Assembly (NCBI RefSeq): GCF_014648055.1
Contig: NZ_BMQJ01000025.1
Location: 1 to 64,000 of the forward strand
From: Streptosporangium pseudovulgare
Lineage (GTDB): Bacteria; Actinomycetota; Actinomycetes; Streptosporangiales; Streptosporangiaceae
DNA length: 64,000 nt
Direction of reading: 5' to 3'
Part shown: positions 16,650 to 27,584 of the stretch, one piece after another
How positions within the stretch are numbered: the first letter of the stretch is position 1
Layout of the letters: the number at the start of each line of letters is the position of its first letter
The notes under the pieces: generated by a model
Databases searched by the model: none
What the model was told of the DNA's origin: nothing
The model's input: the letters and a program-made list of their open reading frames with translations, nothing else
Program-made: the position numbers and the translations under genes

Positions 16650-17335
16650 GCCATGAGGAGGGCGCCGTCGTGGGCGCGACCTATCCGCCGGAGGTCCGCG
16701 AGCGTCTGGAACGGGACGCCAAGGAGATCATCGGCCGCTACCCGAAGCCGCGCTCGGCCCTGCTGCCGCTGCTGCACCTGGTGCAGTCGGAGGACGGCTA
16801 CGTCTCCGACGCCGGCCACGAGTTCTGCGCCGAGATGCTCGGCCTGAGCAAGGCCGAGGTCGTGGGCGTCTCGACCTTCTACACGATGTACAAGCGCAGG
16901 CCGATGGGCGAGTATCACGTCGGCGTGTGCATCAACACGCTGTGCGCCGTCATGGGCGGCGACCAGATCTGGGACGAGCTGTCCGAGCACGTCGGGGTGG
17001 GTCACGACGAGACCACCCCGGACGGGAAGGTCTCGCTGGAGCGGCTGGAGTGCAACGCCGCCTGCGACTTCGCCCCGGTGATGATGGTCAACTGGGAGTT
17101 CTTCGACAACCAGACCCCGGACTCGGCCAAGCAGCTCGTCGACGACCTGAGGGACGGCAAGGACGTCACGCCGACCCGCGGCCCGAAGAGGCTGTGCACC
17201 TTCAAGGAGGCGTCCCGGGTGCTCGCCGGGCTGTCCGACGGCCTGGCCGGTGAGGGCCCCTCGGCCGCCGGCGCCTCGCTGGAGGGCCTGAAGGTCGCCA
17301 AGGCCAACGGATGGAAGGCGCCCGAGGCACCATGA
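16646..17335 (+). CDS. nuoE: NADH-quinone oxidoreductase subunit E
   Basis: A 229-residue 24-kDa subunit carrying the [2Fe-2S] cluster N1a. The ligands are Cys95 and Cys100 (VCINTLC) and Cys136 and Cys140 (CNAAC). The C-terminal 40 or so residues past the thioredoxin-like fold are variable. Both gene ends overlap their neighbours by four bases. It pairs with NuoF and NuoG in the NADH-oxidising module. Confidence 0.96.
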   Translation: MSHEEGAVVGATYPPEVRERLERDAKEIIGRYPKPRSALLPLLHLVQSEDGYVSDAGHEFCAEMLGLSKAEVVGVSTFYTMYKRRPMGEYHVGVCINTLCAVMGGDQIWDELSEHVGVGHDETTPDGKVSLERLECNAACDFAPVMMVNWEFFDNQTPDSAKQLVDDLRDGKDVTPTRGPKRLCTFKEASRVLAGLSDGLAGEGPSAAGASLEGLKVAKANGWKAPEAP

Positions 17336-18618
17336 CCACTCTCACCCCGGTCCTGACCGCGAACTGGGACCGACCCGACTCCTTCACCCTCGACGGGTAC
17401 GGCGACTACGCCGCCGCCCGCAAGGCGCTGACCATGGACCCCGACGCCGTCATCCAGGCGGTCAAGGACTCCGGTCTGCGCGGGCGTGGAGGCGCGGGCT
17501 TCCCCACCGGCATGAAGTGGGGATTCATCCCGCAGGGCGACGGCAAGCCGCACTACCTGGTGGTCAACGCCGACGAGTCCGAGCCCGGGACCTGCAAGGA
17601 CATCCCGCTGATGATGGCCAACCCGCACTCGCTCGTCGAGGGCGTCATCATCACCTCCTACGCGATCCGCGCCAGCCACGCGTTCATCTACGTGCGCGGC
17701 GAGGTGCTGCACGTCATCCGCCGCCTGCGGGCGGCCGTGGCCGAGGCGTACGAGCGGGGCCTGCTCGGCAAGAACATCTTCGGCTCCGGCTTCGACCTGG
17801 AGCTGGTCGTCCACAGCGGGGCGGGCGCCTACATCTGCGGCGAGGAGACGGCGCTGCTCGACTCGCTGGAGGGCTATCGCGGCCAACCTCGGCTCAAGCC
17901 CCCCTTCCCCGCCGTGGCGGGCCTGTACGCCTCGCCGACTGTTGTGAACAACGTGGAGTCGGTGGCGAGTGTTCCCTCGATCATCGCCAACGGCGCCGAG
18001 TGGTTCGCCTCGATGGGCACAGAGAAGTCCAAGGGCTTCGGCATCTTCTCCCTCAGCGGGCACGTCACCCGCCCCGGCCAGTACGAGGCGCCGCTCGGCA
18101 TCACGCTGCGCGAGCTGCTCGACATGGCCGGCGGGATCCGCGCGGGCCACCGGCTGAAGTTCTGGACCCCCGGCGGGTCGAGCACCCCGATCTTCACCGA
18201 CGAGCACCTGGACGTGCCGCTCGACTTCGAGTCGGTCGGCGCCAAGGGCTCCATGCTCGGCACCCGGGCCCTGCAGATCTTCGACGAGACCACCTGCGTG
18301 GTGCGCGCCGTACTGCGGTGGACCGAGTTCTACGCGCACGAGTCCTGCGGCAAGTGCACCCCCTGCCGGGAGGGCACCTACTGGCTCAAGCAGGTGCTCA
18401 AGCGGCTGGAGAAGGGTCAGGGCAGCGAGGAGGACCTGACCACGATCACCGACATCGCCGACAACATCCTGGGCCGCTCCTTCTGCGCCCTGGGCGACGG
18501 GGCCACCAGCCCCATCCACTCGTCGGTGAAGCTCTTCCGCGACGAGTACCTCAAGCACTTCGAGATCGGCGGCTGCCCGTTCGATCACGCTCCGTCCACG
18601 GTGTGGGGGACCGCATGA
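17332..18618 (+). CDS. nuoF: NADH-quinone oxidoreductase subunit F
   Basis: A 428-residue 51-kDa flavoprotein that takes hydride from NADH via FMN and holds cluster N3. Visible are the FMN/NADH loop [15 protein letters not shown], the [19 protein letters not shown] segment and the cluster motif [12 protein letters not shown] with a further Cys in FCALGDGA. The ATG at 17332 overlaps the nuoE stop (ATGA); an upstream in-frame ATG at 17311 lies inside nuoE and is less likely. Confidence 0.97.
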   Translation: MTTLTPVLTANWDRPDSFTLDGYGDYAAARKALTMDPDAVIQAVKDSGLRGRGGAGFPTGMKWGFIPQGDGKPHYLVVNADESEPGTCKDIPLMMANPHSLVEGVIITSYAIRASHAFIYVRGEVLHVIRRLRAAVAEAYERGLLGKNIFGSGFDLELVVHSGAGAYICGEETALLDSLEGYRGQPRLKPPFPAVAGLYASPTVVNNVESVASVPSIIANGAEWFASMGTEKSKGFGIFSLSGHVTRPGQYEAPLGITLRELLDMAGGIRAGHRLKFWTPGGSSTPIFTDEHLDVPLDFESVGAKGSMLGTRALQIFDETTCVVRAVLRWTEFYAHESCGKCTPCREGTYWLKQVLKRLEKGQGSEEDLTTITDIADNILGRSFCALGDGATSPIHSSVKLFRDEYLKHFEIGGCPFDHAPSTVWGTA

Positions 18619-21038
18619 CAGTCGAAGCGACCACCCCGGCCCAGGCGCCGGTAGACCTGGTGACCCTCACGATCGACGGCTTCCAGGTCAGCGTCCCCAA
18701 GGGGACGATGATCATCCGGGCGGCGGAGCTGCTCGGCATCCAGATCCCGCGGTTCTGCGACCACCCGCTGCTGGAGCCGGCCGCCAACTGCCGCCAGTGC
18801 CTGGTGGACATCACCGACGCCGGCAACGGCCGCGGCTTCCCCAAGCCGCAGCCGTCCTGCGCCATCGAGGTGGCCCCGGGCATGGTGGTGCAGACCCAGC
18901 TCACCTCCCCGGTGGCGGAGAAGGCGCAGCGCGGCGTCATGGAGCTGCTGCTGATGAACCACCCGCTGGACTGCCCGGTCTGCGACAAGGGCGGCGAGTG
19001 CCCCCTGCAGAACCAGGCGATGTCCAACGGGCAGGGCGAGAGCCGCTTCACCGAGGCCAAGCGGACCTTCCCCAAGCCGGTCGCGCTGTCCACCGAGGTG
19101 CTGCTCGACCGCGAGCGGTGCGTCCAGTGCGCCCGCTGCATCCGCTTCTCCGACGAGATCGCCGGCGACCCGCTCATCGACTTCTTCGAGCGCGGGGCCA
19201 AGGAGCAGGTCGGCGCCGCCGACGGGCAGCCGTTCGAGTCCTACTTCTCCGGCAACACCGTGCAGATCTGCCCGGTGGGCGCGCTGACCGGCGCCGCCTA
19301 CCGCTTCCAGGCCCGGCCGTTCGACCTGGTCTCCACGCCCAGCGCGTGCGAGCACTGCGCCAGCGGCTGCTCGCTGCGCACCGACCACCGCCGCGGCAAG
19401 GTCACCCGCCGCCTCGCCGGGGACGACCCGGAGGTCAACGAGGAGTGGAACTGCGACAAGGGCCGCTGGGCGTTCACCTACACCACCGCGGCCGACCGGC
19501 TGAAGACCCCGCTGGTCCGTGACGAGGAGGGCCGCCTGGTCCCGGCCTCCTGGCCGGAGGCGCTCGCCGTCGCCGCCGCCGGGCTGGCCGCCGCCCGCGG
19601 CCGCGCCGGCGTGCTCGTCGGCGGCCGGGTCACGGTCGAGGAGGCCTACGCCTACTCCAAGTTCGCCCGGACCGCGCTCGGCACCAACGACATCGACTTC
19701 CGCTCCCGCCCCCTGTCGACGGAGGAGACGCTGTTCCTCGCGCACGCCGTCGCCGGCAAGGGCATCGAGGTCCGCTACTCCGACCTGGAGGCGGCCCCGG
19801 CCGTGCTCCTCGCGGGCTTCGAGCCCGAGGAGGAGTCGCCGATCGTCTTCCTGCGGCTGCGCAAGGCCTGGCGCAAGAAGGGCCTGCCGGTCTTCTCGAT
19901 CGCCCCGTTCGCGAGCCCCGGCCTGGCCAAGATGGGCGGCACGCTGCTGCGCACGCTGCCCGGCGCCGAGGCCGAGGCCCTGGACGAGCTGATCTCCGGA
20001 GGCTCGCCGGCCGCCGAGGCTCTCCGCAGGCCGGGCGCGGTCATCCTCGCCGGCGAGCGGCTCGCCACCTCGTCCGGCGCGCTCTCGGCGCTGGTACGGC
20101 TGGCCGACGCGACCGGCGCCCGGCTGGCCTGGGTGCCGCGCCGGGCCGGTGAGCGCGGCGCCGTCGAGGCGGGCGCGCTGCCGAACCTGCTGCCGATCGG
20201 CCGCCCGGTCGCCGACAAGACGGCCCGCGCCGAGGTGGCCCGGGTCTGGAACGTCACCTCGCTGCCGGACACCCCCGGCCGCGACACCTCCGGCATCCTG
20301 GGCGCGGCGCTGGACGGCGAGCTGGACGCGCTCATCGTGGCCGGCGTCGACCCCTACGACCTGGCCGACCCCGAGGCCGCGCTGGCGGCCCTGGAGAACA
20401 CCCCGTTCATCGTGAGCCTGGAGCAGCGGGCCAGCGCCGTCACCGACCGCGCGGACGTGGTGCTGCCGATCGCCGCGACGGCCGAGAAGTCCGGAACGTT
20501 CGTCAACTGGGAGGGGCGCGGCCGCACGTTCGACCAGGCGCTCCGGGTGCCCGGGGTGATGAGCGACCTGCGGGCCCTGACCGCGATCGCCGACCACATG
20601 GACGTCCACCTCGGCCTGCCCGACCCGGCCGCCGCCCGCCGCGAGCTCGGCTCGATCGGCGCCTGGCGCGGTCCCCGGGCCGCCGCCCCGGACATCGCCG
20701 GCCGCCCGGTCCCGGCCCTGCGGCCGGGCGAGGCGACCCTCGCCACCTGGCACCTGCTGCTCGACGACGGGCGCCTGCAGGACGGCGAGCCGTACCTCGC
20801 GGGCACCGCCCGTGAGGCCGCGGCGCTGGTGTCGGCGGCCACCGCGGCCGCGTCGGGGGTCTCCGACGGCGACAAGATCGTCGTCACCGGCGAGCGGGGC
20901 TCGCTGAGCGTCCCGGTGCGGATCGCCGACCTGCCCGACGGGGTCGTGTGGCTGCCGTCGAACTCCGCCGGCCGCTCGGTGACCCGAGACCTGGGCGCCG
21001 TCGCCGGTGACACCGTAAAGATCGGGAGTGTCTCGTGA
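18615..21038 (+). CDS. nuoG: NADH-quinone oxidoreductase subunit G
   Basis: An 807-residue iron-sulfur subunit, the largest of the peripheral arm. An N-terminal plant-type ferredoxin domain (N1b) shows [16 protein letters not shown]. The N5 region reads [19 protein letters not shown], and a further cluster has [14 protein letters not shown] and ICPVGALTG. An additional motif CEHCASGC with a distant Cys in EWNCDKGRW matches the N7 ligand pattern found only in some bacteria. The molybdopterin-oxidoreductase-like domain occupies about residues 290-640, and a MopB_CT-like region ends the protein. It overlaps nuoF (ATGA) and nuoH (GTGA). Confidence 0.96.
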   Translation: MTVEATTPAQAPVDLVTLTIDGFQVSVPKGTMIIRAAELLGIQIPRFCDHPLLEPAANCRQCLVDITDAGNGRGFPKPQPSCAIEVAPGMVVQTQLTSPVAEKAQRGVMELLLMNHPLDCPVCDKGGECPLQNQAMSNGQGESRFTEAKRTFPKPVALSTEVLLDRERCVQCARCIRFSDEIAGDPLIDFFERGAKEQVGAADGQPFESYFSGNTVQICPVGALTGAAYRFQARPFDLVSTPSACEHCASGCSLRTDHRRGKVTRRLAGDDPEVNEEWNCDKGRWAFTYTTAADRLKTPLVRDEEGRLVPASWPEALAVAAAGLAAARGRAGVLVGGRVTVEEAYAYSKFARTALGTNDIDFRSRPLSTEETLFLAHAVAGKGIEVRYSDLEAAPAVLLAGFEPEEESPIVFLRLRKAWRKKGLPVFSIAPFASPGLAKMGGTLLRTLPGAEAEALDELISGGSPAAEALRRPGAVILAGERLATSSGALSALVRLADATGARLAWVPRRAGERGAVEAGALPNLLPIGRPVADKTARAEVARVWNVTSLPDTPGRDTSGILGAALDGELDALIVAGVDPYDLADPEAALAALENTPFIVSLEQRASAVTDRADVVLPIAATAEKSGTFVNWEGRGRTFDQALRVPGVMSDLRALTAIADHMDVHLGLPDPAAARRELGSIGAWRGPRAAAPDIAGRPVPALRPGEATLATWHLLLDDGRLQDGEPYLAGTAREAAALVSAATAAASGVSDGDKIVVTGERGSLSVPVRIADLPDGVVWLPSNSAGRSVTRDLGAVAGDTVKIGSVS

Positions 21039-22372
21039 GGACTACCCTGCTGGCGGCGGCCGATCCGACCCTCGCCGACTTCGGCCATGACCCGCTCTGG
21101 ATCAGCATCATCAAGGCCGTCGTCATCTTCATCGTCCTGATGCTGGGCGTGCTGTTCGGCGTGTGGTTCGAGCGCAAGCTGATCTCCCGCATGCAGAACC
21201 GCTACGGCCCCAACCGGGCCGGCAAGTTCGGTCTCCTGCAGTCGGTGGCCGACGGCCTGAAGATGGGTCTCAAGGAAGACCTGATGCCCCGGACCGTCGA
21301 CAAGGTGATCTACTTCATCGCCCCGGTGGTCCTGGCGGTCCCGGCGTTCCTGGCCTTCTCGGTCGTCCCGATGGGCCCGAAGGTCTCCATGTTCGGCGTC
21401 GAGACGCCGCTGCAGCTCACCGACCTGCCGGTCGCGGTGCTGCTGGTGCTGGCGATGGCCTCGGTCGGCGTGTACGGCATCGTGCTCGCCGGCTGGGGGT
21501 CGCGCTCGCCGTACGCGATGCTGGGCGGCCTGCGGGCCAGCGCCCAGGTGGTGTCCTACGAGATCGCGATGGGCCTGTCGTTCGTCGGCGTGTTCCTGTA
21601 CGCCGGGACGCTGTCCACCTCCGAGATCGTCGGCGCGCAGGCCGGCGGCAACGAGATCTTCGGCGTGCCGATGCCGTCGTGGTACATGATCACCCTGTTC
21701 CCGTCCTTCGTCATCTACGTCATCACGATGCTGGGCGAGACCAACCGGGTGCCCTTCGACCTTCCCGAGGGCGAGGGCGAGCTGGTCGGCGGCTTCCAGA
21801 CGGAGTACTCCAACTCGCTGAAGTTCGCGGTCATCATGCTCGCCGAGTACGTCAACGTGTTCGTCGTCTCGGCCATGTCGATCACCCTCTTCATGGGCGG
21901 CTGGCGCGCCCCGTGGCCGATCTCCCTGTGGGACGGCGCGAACAGCGGCTGGTGGCCGCTGCTGTGGTTCTTCGCGAAGATGGTGCTGGTCTTCGCCTTC
22001 TTCATCTGGTGCCGCGCCTCGCTGCCGCGAGTCCGCTACGACCAGCTCATGGCCCTGGGATGGAAGATCCTCATCCCGGTCAACCTCGCCTGGATCCTGC
22101 TGATCGCCACCGCCAAGGCGTTCCGCCTGACCGGCACCGACCGGACGCTCGTGTACGCGCTGGGCATCGTGGTGCTCGTCGGCTGCGCCCTCATCTGGTG
22201 GCGCTTCGACAGCGTCATGCAGCGGCGCAAGGAGGAGCGGGAGGCCCAGGTCCAGGCCGAGTTCGAGGAACTCGGCGCCGAGCCCGCCGCGGGCGGCTTC
22301 CCCGTGCCGCCGCTCGACCTGCCGCACTACCACGGGGTGGCGCGCAAGGAGGTTTCCAGTGGGAGCAACTGA
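21035..22372 (+). CDS. nuoH: NADH-quinone oxidoreductase subunit H
   Basis: A 445-residue membrane subunit that joins the peripheral and membrane arms and forms part of the quinone entry path. Signatures include [18 protein letters not shown] and the acidic loop [20 protein letters not shown]. Eight helices are expected. The C-terminal 55 or so residues after the last helix are a charged extension ([18 protein letters not shown]), typical of actinobacterial NuoH. The GTG start overlaps nuoG by four bases; nuoI starts 14 nt before its end. Confidence 0.96.
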   Translation: MRTTLLAAADPTLADFGHDPLWISIIKAVVIFIVLMLGVLFGVWFERKLISRMQNRYGPNRAGKFGLLQSVADGLKMGLKEDLMPRTVDKVIYFIAPVVLAVPAFLAFSVVPMGPKVSMFGVETPLQLTDLPVAVLLVLAMASVGVYGIVLAGWGSRSPYAMLGGLRASAQVVSYEIAMGLSFVGVFLYAGTLSTSEIVGAQAGGNEIFGVPMPSWYMITLFPSFVIYVITMLGETNRVPFDLPEGEGELVGGFQTEYSNSLKFAVIMLAEYVNVFVVSAMSITLFMGGWRAPWPISLWDGANSGWWPLLWFFAKMVLVFAFFIWCRASLPRVRYDQLMALGWKILIPVNLAWILLIATAKAFRLTGTDRTLVYALGIVVLVGCALIWWRFDSVMQRRKEEREAQVQAEFEELGAEPAAGGFPVPPLDLPHYHGVARKEVSSGSN

Positions 22373-22874
22373 TTGGCTGAACCCCGTCAAGGGGTTCGGC
22401 GTGACCTTCCACACGATGTTCAAGAAGGTCGAAACGGTCAACTACCCCGAGGAGAAGCGGCCCACGGCTCCGCGGTTCCACGGCCGGCACCAGCTCAACC
22501 GCTGGCCCGACGGCCTGGAGAAGTGCGTCGGCTGTGAGCTGTGCGCCTGGGCCTGCCCGGCGGACGCGATCTACGTCGAGGGTGGCGACAACACCGACGA
22601 GGAGCGCTACTCGCCGGGTGAGCGCTACGGGCGCGTCTACCAGATCAACTACCTGCGGTGCATCCTGTGCGGCCTGTGCATCGAGGCCTGCCCGACCCGC
22701 GCGTTGACCATGACGAACGAGTACGAGCTCGCCGACTCCAGCCGCGAGAGCCTCATCTACACCAAGGAGATGCTCCTCGCGCCGCTCGGACCGGGGATGG
22801 AGACTCCGCCGCACCCCATGCGCCTGGGCGAGACCGAAGAGGACTACTACCGGCTGGGACGCAACAATGGGTGA
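22359..22874 (+). CDS. nuoI: NADH-quinone oxidoreductase subunit I
   Basis: A 171-residue subunit with two [4Fe-4S] clusters (N6a and N6b). Both motifs are intact: [20 protein letters not shown] and [20 protein letters not shown]. It passes electrons from NuoG to NuoB. The GTG at 22359 lies inside the nuoH 3' end and is supported by GGAGG just upstream. It overlaps nuoJ by 8 nt. Confidence 0.96.
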   Translation: MGATDWLNPVKGFGVTFHTMFKKVETVNYPEEKRPTAPRFHGRHQLNRWPDGLEKCVGCELCAWACPADAIYVEGGDNTDEERYSPGERYGRVYQINYLRCILCGLCIEACPTRALTMTNEYELADSSRESLIYTKEMLLAPLGPGMETPPHPMRLGETEEDYYRLGRNNG

Positions 22875-23823
22875 GACCGTCACGTTCTGGGTGCTGGCCG
22901 TGGTCTCGGTCTCCGCCGCCCTCGGCCTCGTCTTCAGCCGCAGGGCCGTCTACTCGGCCCTGATGCTGGGCGTCGTCATGCTGTCCCTCGCGGTGCTCTA
23001 CGCCGTCCAGGACGCCCCGTTCCTCGCCGCGGTGCAGATCGTCGTCTACACCGGCGCGGTCATGATGCTCTTCCTGTTCGTGCTCATGCTCGTCGGCGTC
23101 GACTCCGCCGACTCGCTGGTCGAGACGATCAGGGGGCAGCGCTTCTGGGCCGCGATCGCGGGCCTGGCCTTCGTGCTCCTGCTCGCCCTGGGCGTCGGCA
23201 ACGCCGCGTTCAGCCCGGCGGTCGGCGTCGAGGGCGCGGTGAAGGAGGCGGGCGGCAACGTCCCGGCGCTGGCCCAGCTCATCTTCACCCGGTACGTCTT
23301 CGCCTTCGAGGTCACCTCGGCGCTGCTGATCACCGCCGCGCTCGGCGCCATGGTCCTGGCCCACCGCGAGCGGGTCCGGCCCAAGGCCACCCAGCGCGAC
23401 CTGGCCCGCGCCCGGTTCGCCGGGCCGCAGCCGTCGCCGCTGCCCGGCCCCGGCACCTACGCCCGGCACAACGCCATCGACATGCCGGCCCTGCTGCCCG
23501 ACGGCTCGGTGGCGGTCAAGTCGATCAACCGGGTGCTGGCCCGGCACGATCTGGAGGACGGCATCCGGCCCACCGATCCCGAGAAGGCCGCGCTCATCCG
23601 CCAGGTCATCGGCAAGGAGAAGGCCGGCGAGCCCGACGAGGCGGCCGGTGAGGCCGCGGCGGGCGAGGGCTTCCGGGTCGAGGAGAGCGTCGCCGAGCGC
23701 AACCCCGCCGTCGAGAGTCCCGCGGCCGCCCAGGGCGCCCCGGCCGAGGACGGCGTCGCCGAGCGCGACTCCGCCGTCGCCGGACACGACCGGGAAGCGG
23801 CTCAACGAGAGGAAGGCCAGTGA
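22867..23823 (+). CDS. nuoJ: NADH-quinone oxidoreductase subunit J with a long C-terminal tail
   Basis: A 318-residue protein. The first 170 or so residues are the five-helix NuoJ core, with [20 protein letters not shown] containing the pi-bulge helix 3 region. A cytoplasmic extension of about 150 residues follows. Its first half ([16 protein letters not shown], then [14 protein letters not shown]) looks structured and recurs in actinobacterial NuoJ as far as I recall. Its last 90 residues are Ala/Glu-rich with [18 protein letters not shown] repeats. E. coli NuoJ has only 184 residues. It overlaps nuoI by 8 nt and nuoK by GTGA. Confidence 0.94.
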   Translation: MGETVTFWVLAVVSVSAALGLVFSRRAVYSALMLGVVMLSLAVLYAVQDAPFLAAVQIVVYTGAVMMLFLFVLMLVGVDSADSLVETIRGQRFWAAIAGLAFVLLLALGVGNAAFSPAVGVEGAVKEAGGNVPALAQLIFTRYVFAFEVTSALLITAALGAMVLAHRERVRPKATQRDLARARFAGPQPSPLPGPGTYARHNAIDMPALLPDGSVAVKSINRVLARHDLEDGIRPTDPEKAALIRQVIGKEKAGEPDEAAGEAAAGEGFRVEESVAERNPAVESPAAAQGAPAEDGVAERDSAVAGHDREAAQREEGQ

Positions 23824-24116
23824 CCACCCACTACCTGGTGCTCTCCGCGCTGCTGTTCGCGATCGGCGCCGTCGGCGTGCTGATCCGGCGCAACGCGATC
23901 GTGGTGTTCATGTGCGTGGAGCTCATGCTCAACGCCTGCAACCTCGCGTTCGTGACCTTCGCCCGGCAGCACGGAAACCTTGACGGTCAGCTCATCGCGT
24001 TCTTCGTGATGGTGGTGGCCGCGGCCGAGGTCGTGGTCGGCCTTGCCATCATCGTGATGATCTTCCGAACCCGCAGGTCGGCGTCGGTGGACGACGCGAA
24101 CCTGCTGAAGTACTAA
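23820..24116 (+). CDS. nuoK: NADH-quinone oxidoreductase subunit K
   Basis: A 98-residue three-helix subunit. The proton-path glutamates are present: one in [17 protein letters not shown] (helix 2) and one in [15 protein letters not shown] (helix 3). The GTG start overlaps nuoJ by four bases. A 10-bp gap with AGAGGTGG leads to nuoL. Confidence 0.96.
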   Translation: MTTHYLVLSALLFAIGAVGVLIRRNAIVVFMCVELMLNACNLAFVTFARQHGNLDGQLIAFFVMVVAAAEVVVGLAIIVMIFRTRRSASVDDANLLKY

Positions 24117-24126
24117 GAGGTGGCCG

Positions 24127-26055
24127 GTGCAATCTCCCGTTGAGATCTTCCAGCACTCCGGTGGGGTGATCGGGGTCTCCTGGCTGATGATCGCGCTGCC
24201 GCTGCTCGGCGCCGCGGTCCTCCTGCTGGGCGGCCGCCGCACCGACCGCTGGGGTCACCTCCTCGGCGTGGTGATGTCGCTGGCCGCCTTCGTGGTGGCC
24301 GTCGCGGCCTTCGTCGAGCTGCTCGGCCTGCCCGCCGGGGAGCGCCGCCAGGCGGTCGGCCTGTACGAGTTCATCCCCGGCGTCGCCGACATGGGGCTGC
24401 TGATCGACCCGCTGTCGATCAGCTTCGCGCTGCTGATCACCGGTGTGGGTTCGCTGATCCACATCTACTCGATCGGCTACATGTCGCACGACCCCGACCG
24501 GCGCAGGTTCTTCTCCTACCTGAACCTGTTCGTCGCGGCGATGCTGCTGCTGGTGCTGTCGGACAACTACCTCGGCCTGTTCGTCGGCTGGGAGGGCGTG
24601 GGTCTGGCGTCCTACCTGCTGATCGGGTTCTGGCAGTTCAAGCCCACCGCGGCGACCGCCGCGAAGAAGGCGTTCATCGTCAACCGCGTCGGCGACTTCG
24701 GGCTGCTGATCGCGTTGTTCACGATCTGGTCGGTCTTCGGCTCGTTCGCCTACAAGAACCTCGGCGCCGGTGCCGTACAGGACGCGATGGCCGGCGGCAG
24801 CCTGTCCCAGGGCACGGTCACCGCGATCGGCCTGCTGCTGCTCCTCGGCGCCTGCGGCAAGTCGGCGCAGCTGCCGCTGCAGTCCTGGCTGCTCGACGCG
24901 ATGGAGGGCCCGACCCCGGTCTCGGCCCTCATCCACGCCGCGACCATGGTCACCGCCGGCGTCTACCTGGTCGTCCGGTCCGGCGCGTTCTTCGAGGCCG
25001 CCCCGACCGCGCAGCTCGTCGTGACCATCGTCGGCGTGGCCACGCTGCTCGCCGGTGCGATCATCGGTTGCGCCAAGGACGACATCAAGAAGGGCCTGGC
25101 CGGTTCGACGATGTCGCAGATCGGCTACATGATGCTCGGCGCGGGCCTCGGCCCGGTCGGCTACGCCTTCGCCATCGCGCACCTGATCACGCACGGCTTC
25201 TTCAAGGCCAACATGTTCCTCGGCGCGGGTTCGGTCATGCACGCGATGAACGACGAGGTCAACATGCGCCGCTACGGCGGCCTGTTCGCGGTGATGAAGA
25301 TCACCGCGGTCACCTTCTTCATCGGTTACCTCGCGATCATCGGCTTCCCGCTGCTCTCCGGTTACTACACCAAGGAGGGCATCATCGAGACGGCCATGGA
25401 GCACAACGAGATCCTCGGCTGGCTCGCCGTGCTCGGTGCCGGCCTGACCGGCTTCTACATGTCGCGGATGGTCTTCATGACCTTCTTCGGCAAGCGGCGC
25501 TGGGCCGACGACGCCCACCCGCACGAGTCGCCGTCGGTCATGACCGTCCCGCTGGTCCTGCTGTCCATCGGCTCGATCGGCCTGGGCGCCTACCTGATCC
25601 TCGGCAACCGGTTCATGAAGTTCCTCGCCCCGGCCGTCGGCCTGCCGGCGGAGCTGCCCGAGCCGCACATCTTCGGCGTCGGCACGGTCGGCCTGGCCAC
25701 GCTCGCGCTGGTCGCGATCGGCGCCGCGTTCGCCTGGTTCCGGTACGGCGCCGCCGAGGTGCCCGAGGTCGCCCCGCGCGGCTCCTTCCTCACCGTCTTC
25801 GCTCGCCGCGACCTGTACGGCGACGCCCTGAACGAGGCGCTGTTCATGCGCCCCGGCCAGTGGCTGACCCGGATCGCGGTGTTCTTCGACAACCGCGGCA
25901 TCGACGGCCTGGTCAACGGGCTGGCCGCGGGCATCGGCGGGACCTCCGGGCGGGTGCGCCGCATCCAGACCGGCTACGTCCGGTCCTACGCGTTGTCCAT
26001 CCTCTTCGGTGCCGCCGTGGTCGTTGGCGCGCTGCTCTACGTAGGGACCATGTGA
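24127..26055 (+). CDS. nuoL: NADH-quinone oxidoreductase subunit L
   Basis: A 642-residue antiporter-like subunit at the distal end of the membrane arm. The proton-channel core is visible: [16 protein letters not shown] with the key Glu, the helix-7 Lys region [33 protein letters not shown] (a longer conserved run, named here only by its first and last parts), and [19 protein letters not shown]. The lateral helix lies near the C-terminus, ending at [18 protein letters not shown] start; the stop and the nuoM ATG share one base (TGATG). Confidence 0.95.
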   Translation: MQSPVEIFQHSGGVIGVSWLMIALPLLGAAVLLLGGRRTDRWGHLLGVVMSLAAFVVAVAAFVELLGLPAGERRQAVGLYEFIPGVADMGLLIDPLSISFALLITGVGSLIHIYSIGYMSHDPDRRRFFSYLNLFVAAMLLLVLSDNYLGLFVGWEGVGLASYLLIGFWQFKPTAATAAKKAFIVNRVGDFGLLIALFTIWSVFGSFAYKNLGAGAVQDAMAGGSLSQGTVTAIGLLLLLGACGKSAQLPLQSWLLDAMEGPTPVSALIHAATMVTAGVYLVVRSGAFFEAAPTAQLVVTIVGVATLLAGAIIGCAKDDIKKGLAGSTMSQIGYMMLGAGLGPVGYAFAIAHLITHGFFKANMFLGAGSVMHAMNDEVNMRRYGGLFAVMKITAVTFFIGYLAIIGFPLLSGYYTKEGIIETAMEHNEILGWLAVLGAGLTGFYMSRMVFMTFFGKRRWADDAHPHESPSVMTVPLVLLSIGSIGLGAYLILGNRFMKFLAPAVGLPAELPEPHIFGVGTVGLATLALVAIGAAFAWFRYGAAEVPEVAPRGSFLTVFARRDLYGDALNEALFMRPGQWLTRIAVFFDNRGIDGLVNGLAAGIGGTSGRVRRIQTGYVRSYALSILFGAAVVVGALLYVGTM

Positions 26056-27584
26056 TGCCCTGGCTCTCAACCCTGATGGCCGTGCCCGTACTGGGCGCGG
26101 TGGGTGTCTCCCTTGTCAAGAACGACAAGCTCGCCAAGCAGGTCGCCCTGGCGGTCTCGCTGGTCGTGCTGGCGCTCACCGTCGTCATGGCGACCCGGTT
26201 CGACCCCGCCTCGGCCGAGCGGTTCCAGTTCGCCGAGGTCCACCAGTGGATCCCGCGGTTCGGCGTCCACTACGGCGTCGGCGTGGACGGCATCGCGCTG
26301 GTGCTGATCGCGCTGTCGGCGCTGCTCGTGCCGATCGTGATCCTGGCCTCCTGGCACGACGCGGACGGCACCGGGGCCGCGGCCCCGCCCAAGCGGTCGG
26401 TGCGGACCTACTTCGCGCTGCTGCTGGTGCTGGAGGCGATGATGATCGGCGTCTTCGCGGCGACCGACGTCTTCCTCTTCTACGTGTTCTTCGAGGCCAT
26501 GCTGATCCCGATGTATTTCATGATCGGGTCGTACGGCGGCGTCCAGCGGTCCTACGCGGCCGTGAAGTTCCTGCTCTACTCGCTCTTCGGCGGCCTGCTC
26601 ATGCTGGTCGCGGTGATCGCCCTCTACGTGGTCGCCGAGAAGAACACCTTCATGTTCCCCGAGCTGATCGGGGCCATCCAGGACCCGGGCACCCAGAAGT
26701 GGCTCTTCCTGGGCTTCTTCATCGCCTTCGCGGTCAAGGCGCCGCTGTGGCCGTTCCACACCTGGCTGCCCGACGCCGCGGCGCAGGCCCCGGCCGGCGC
26801 CGCCGTGCTGCTGGTCGGCGTGCTGGACAAGGTCGGCACCTACGGCATGCTCCGCTTCTGCCTGGAGCTGTTCCCGGAGGCGTCGAAGTTCTTCACGCCG
26901 CTGGTGATCGTGCTGGCGGTGGTCGGCATCGTCTACGGCGCGATCGTGGCCATCGGCCAGACCGACATGAAGCGCCTGATCGCCTACACCTCGATCTCGC
27001 ACTTCGGCTTCATCGCGCTGGGCGTCTTCGCGATGACGAAGGACGCCGGCGCGGGCGCCACGCTGTACATGGTCAACCACGGGTTCTCCACCGGCGCGCT
27101 GTTCCTGATCGCCGGGTTCCTGATCTACCGCCGGGGTTCCAGCCGCATCGCCGACTACGGCGGCGTGCAGAAGGTCTCCCCGGTGCTCGCCGGGACCTTC
27201 CTGATCGCCGGCCTGTCCGGCCTGTCACTGCCGGGTCTGTCGACGTTCGTCAGCGAGTTCATGGTCCTCATGGGCTCCTACGAGCGCTACAAGGTCGCGG
27301 CGATCATCGCCGCCTCCGGCGTGGTGCTGGCGGCGATCTACATCCTGTGGATGTACCAGCGGACGATGAACGGCCCGACGGCCGAGTCGGTCAAGGGCTT
27401 CACCGACCTCAACGCACGTGAGCGGTGGGTGGTGGGCCCGCTGGTCGCGCTCCTCATCGTCTTCGGCTTCTTCCCCAAGCCGATGCTCGACGTGATCAAT
27501 CCCGCGGTGGACAAGACGCTCTCCAGCGTTCACGTGACCCCGTTCACCCCGGCCGTCGCTGAGAAGAAGGGGGCCGGGCAGTGA
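26055..27584 (+). CDS. nuoM: NADH-quinone oxidoreductase subunit M
   Basis: A 509-residue antiporter-like proton-pumping subunit. The essential Glu is in FYVFFEAMLIPMYFMIG, and the discontinuous-helix Lys in FAVKAPLWPFHTWLPDA. The stretch DMKRLIAYTSISHFGFIALG covers the central channel. It starts one base back in the nuoL stop and ends with a GTGA overlap with nuoN. Length and motifs are normal for the family. Confidence 0.96.
   Translation: MPWLSTLMAVPVLGAVGVSLVKNDKLAKQVALAVSLVVLALTVVMATRFDPASAERFQFAEVHQWIPRFGVHYGVGVDGIALVLIALSALLVPIVILASWHDADGTGAAAPPKRSVRTYFALLLVLEAMMIGVFAATDVFLFYVFFEAMLIPMYFMIGSYGGVQRSYAAVKFLLYSLFGGLLMLVAVIALYVVAEKNTFMFPELIGAIQDPGTQKWLFLGFFIAFAVKAPLWPFHTWLPDAAAQAPAGAAVLLVGVLDKVGTYGMLRFCLELFPEASKFFTPLVIVLAVVGIVYGAIVAIGQTDMKRLIAYTSISHFGFIALGVFAMTKDAGAGATLYMVNHGFSTGALFLIAGFLIYRRGSSRIADYGGVQKVSPVLAGTFLIAGLSGLSLPGLSTFVSEFMVLMGSYERYKVAAIIAASGVVLAAIYILWMYQRTMNGPTAESVKGFTDLNARERWVVGPLVALLIVFGFFPKPMLDVINPAVDKTLSSVHVTPFTPAVAEKKGAGQ

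Noticed and set aside
18585-20753. Long antisense frame opposite nuoG
   Set aside because: Mirror frame of a high-GC gene, no motif, no ribosome site.
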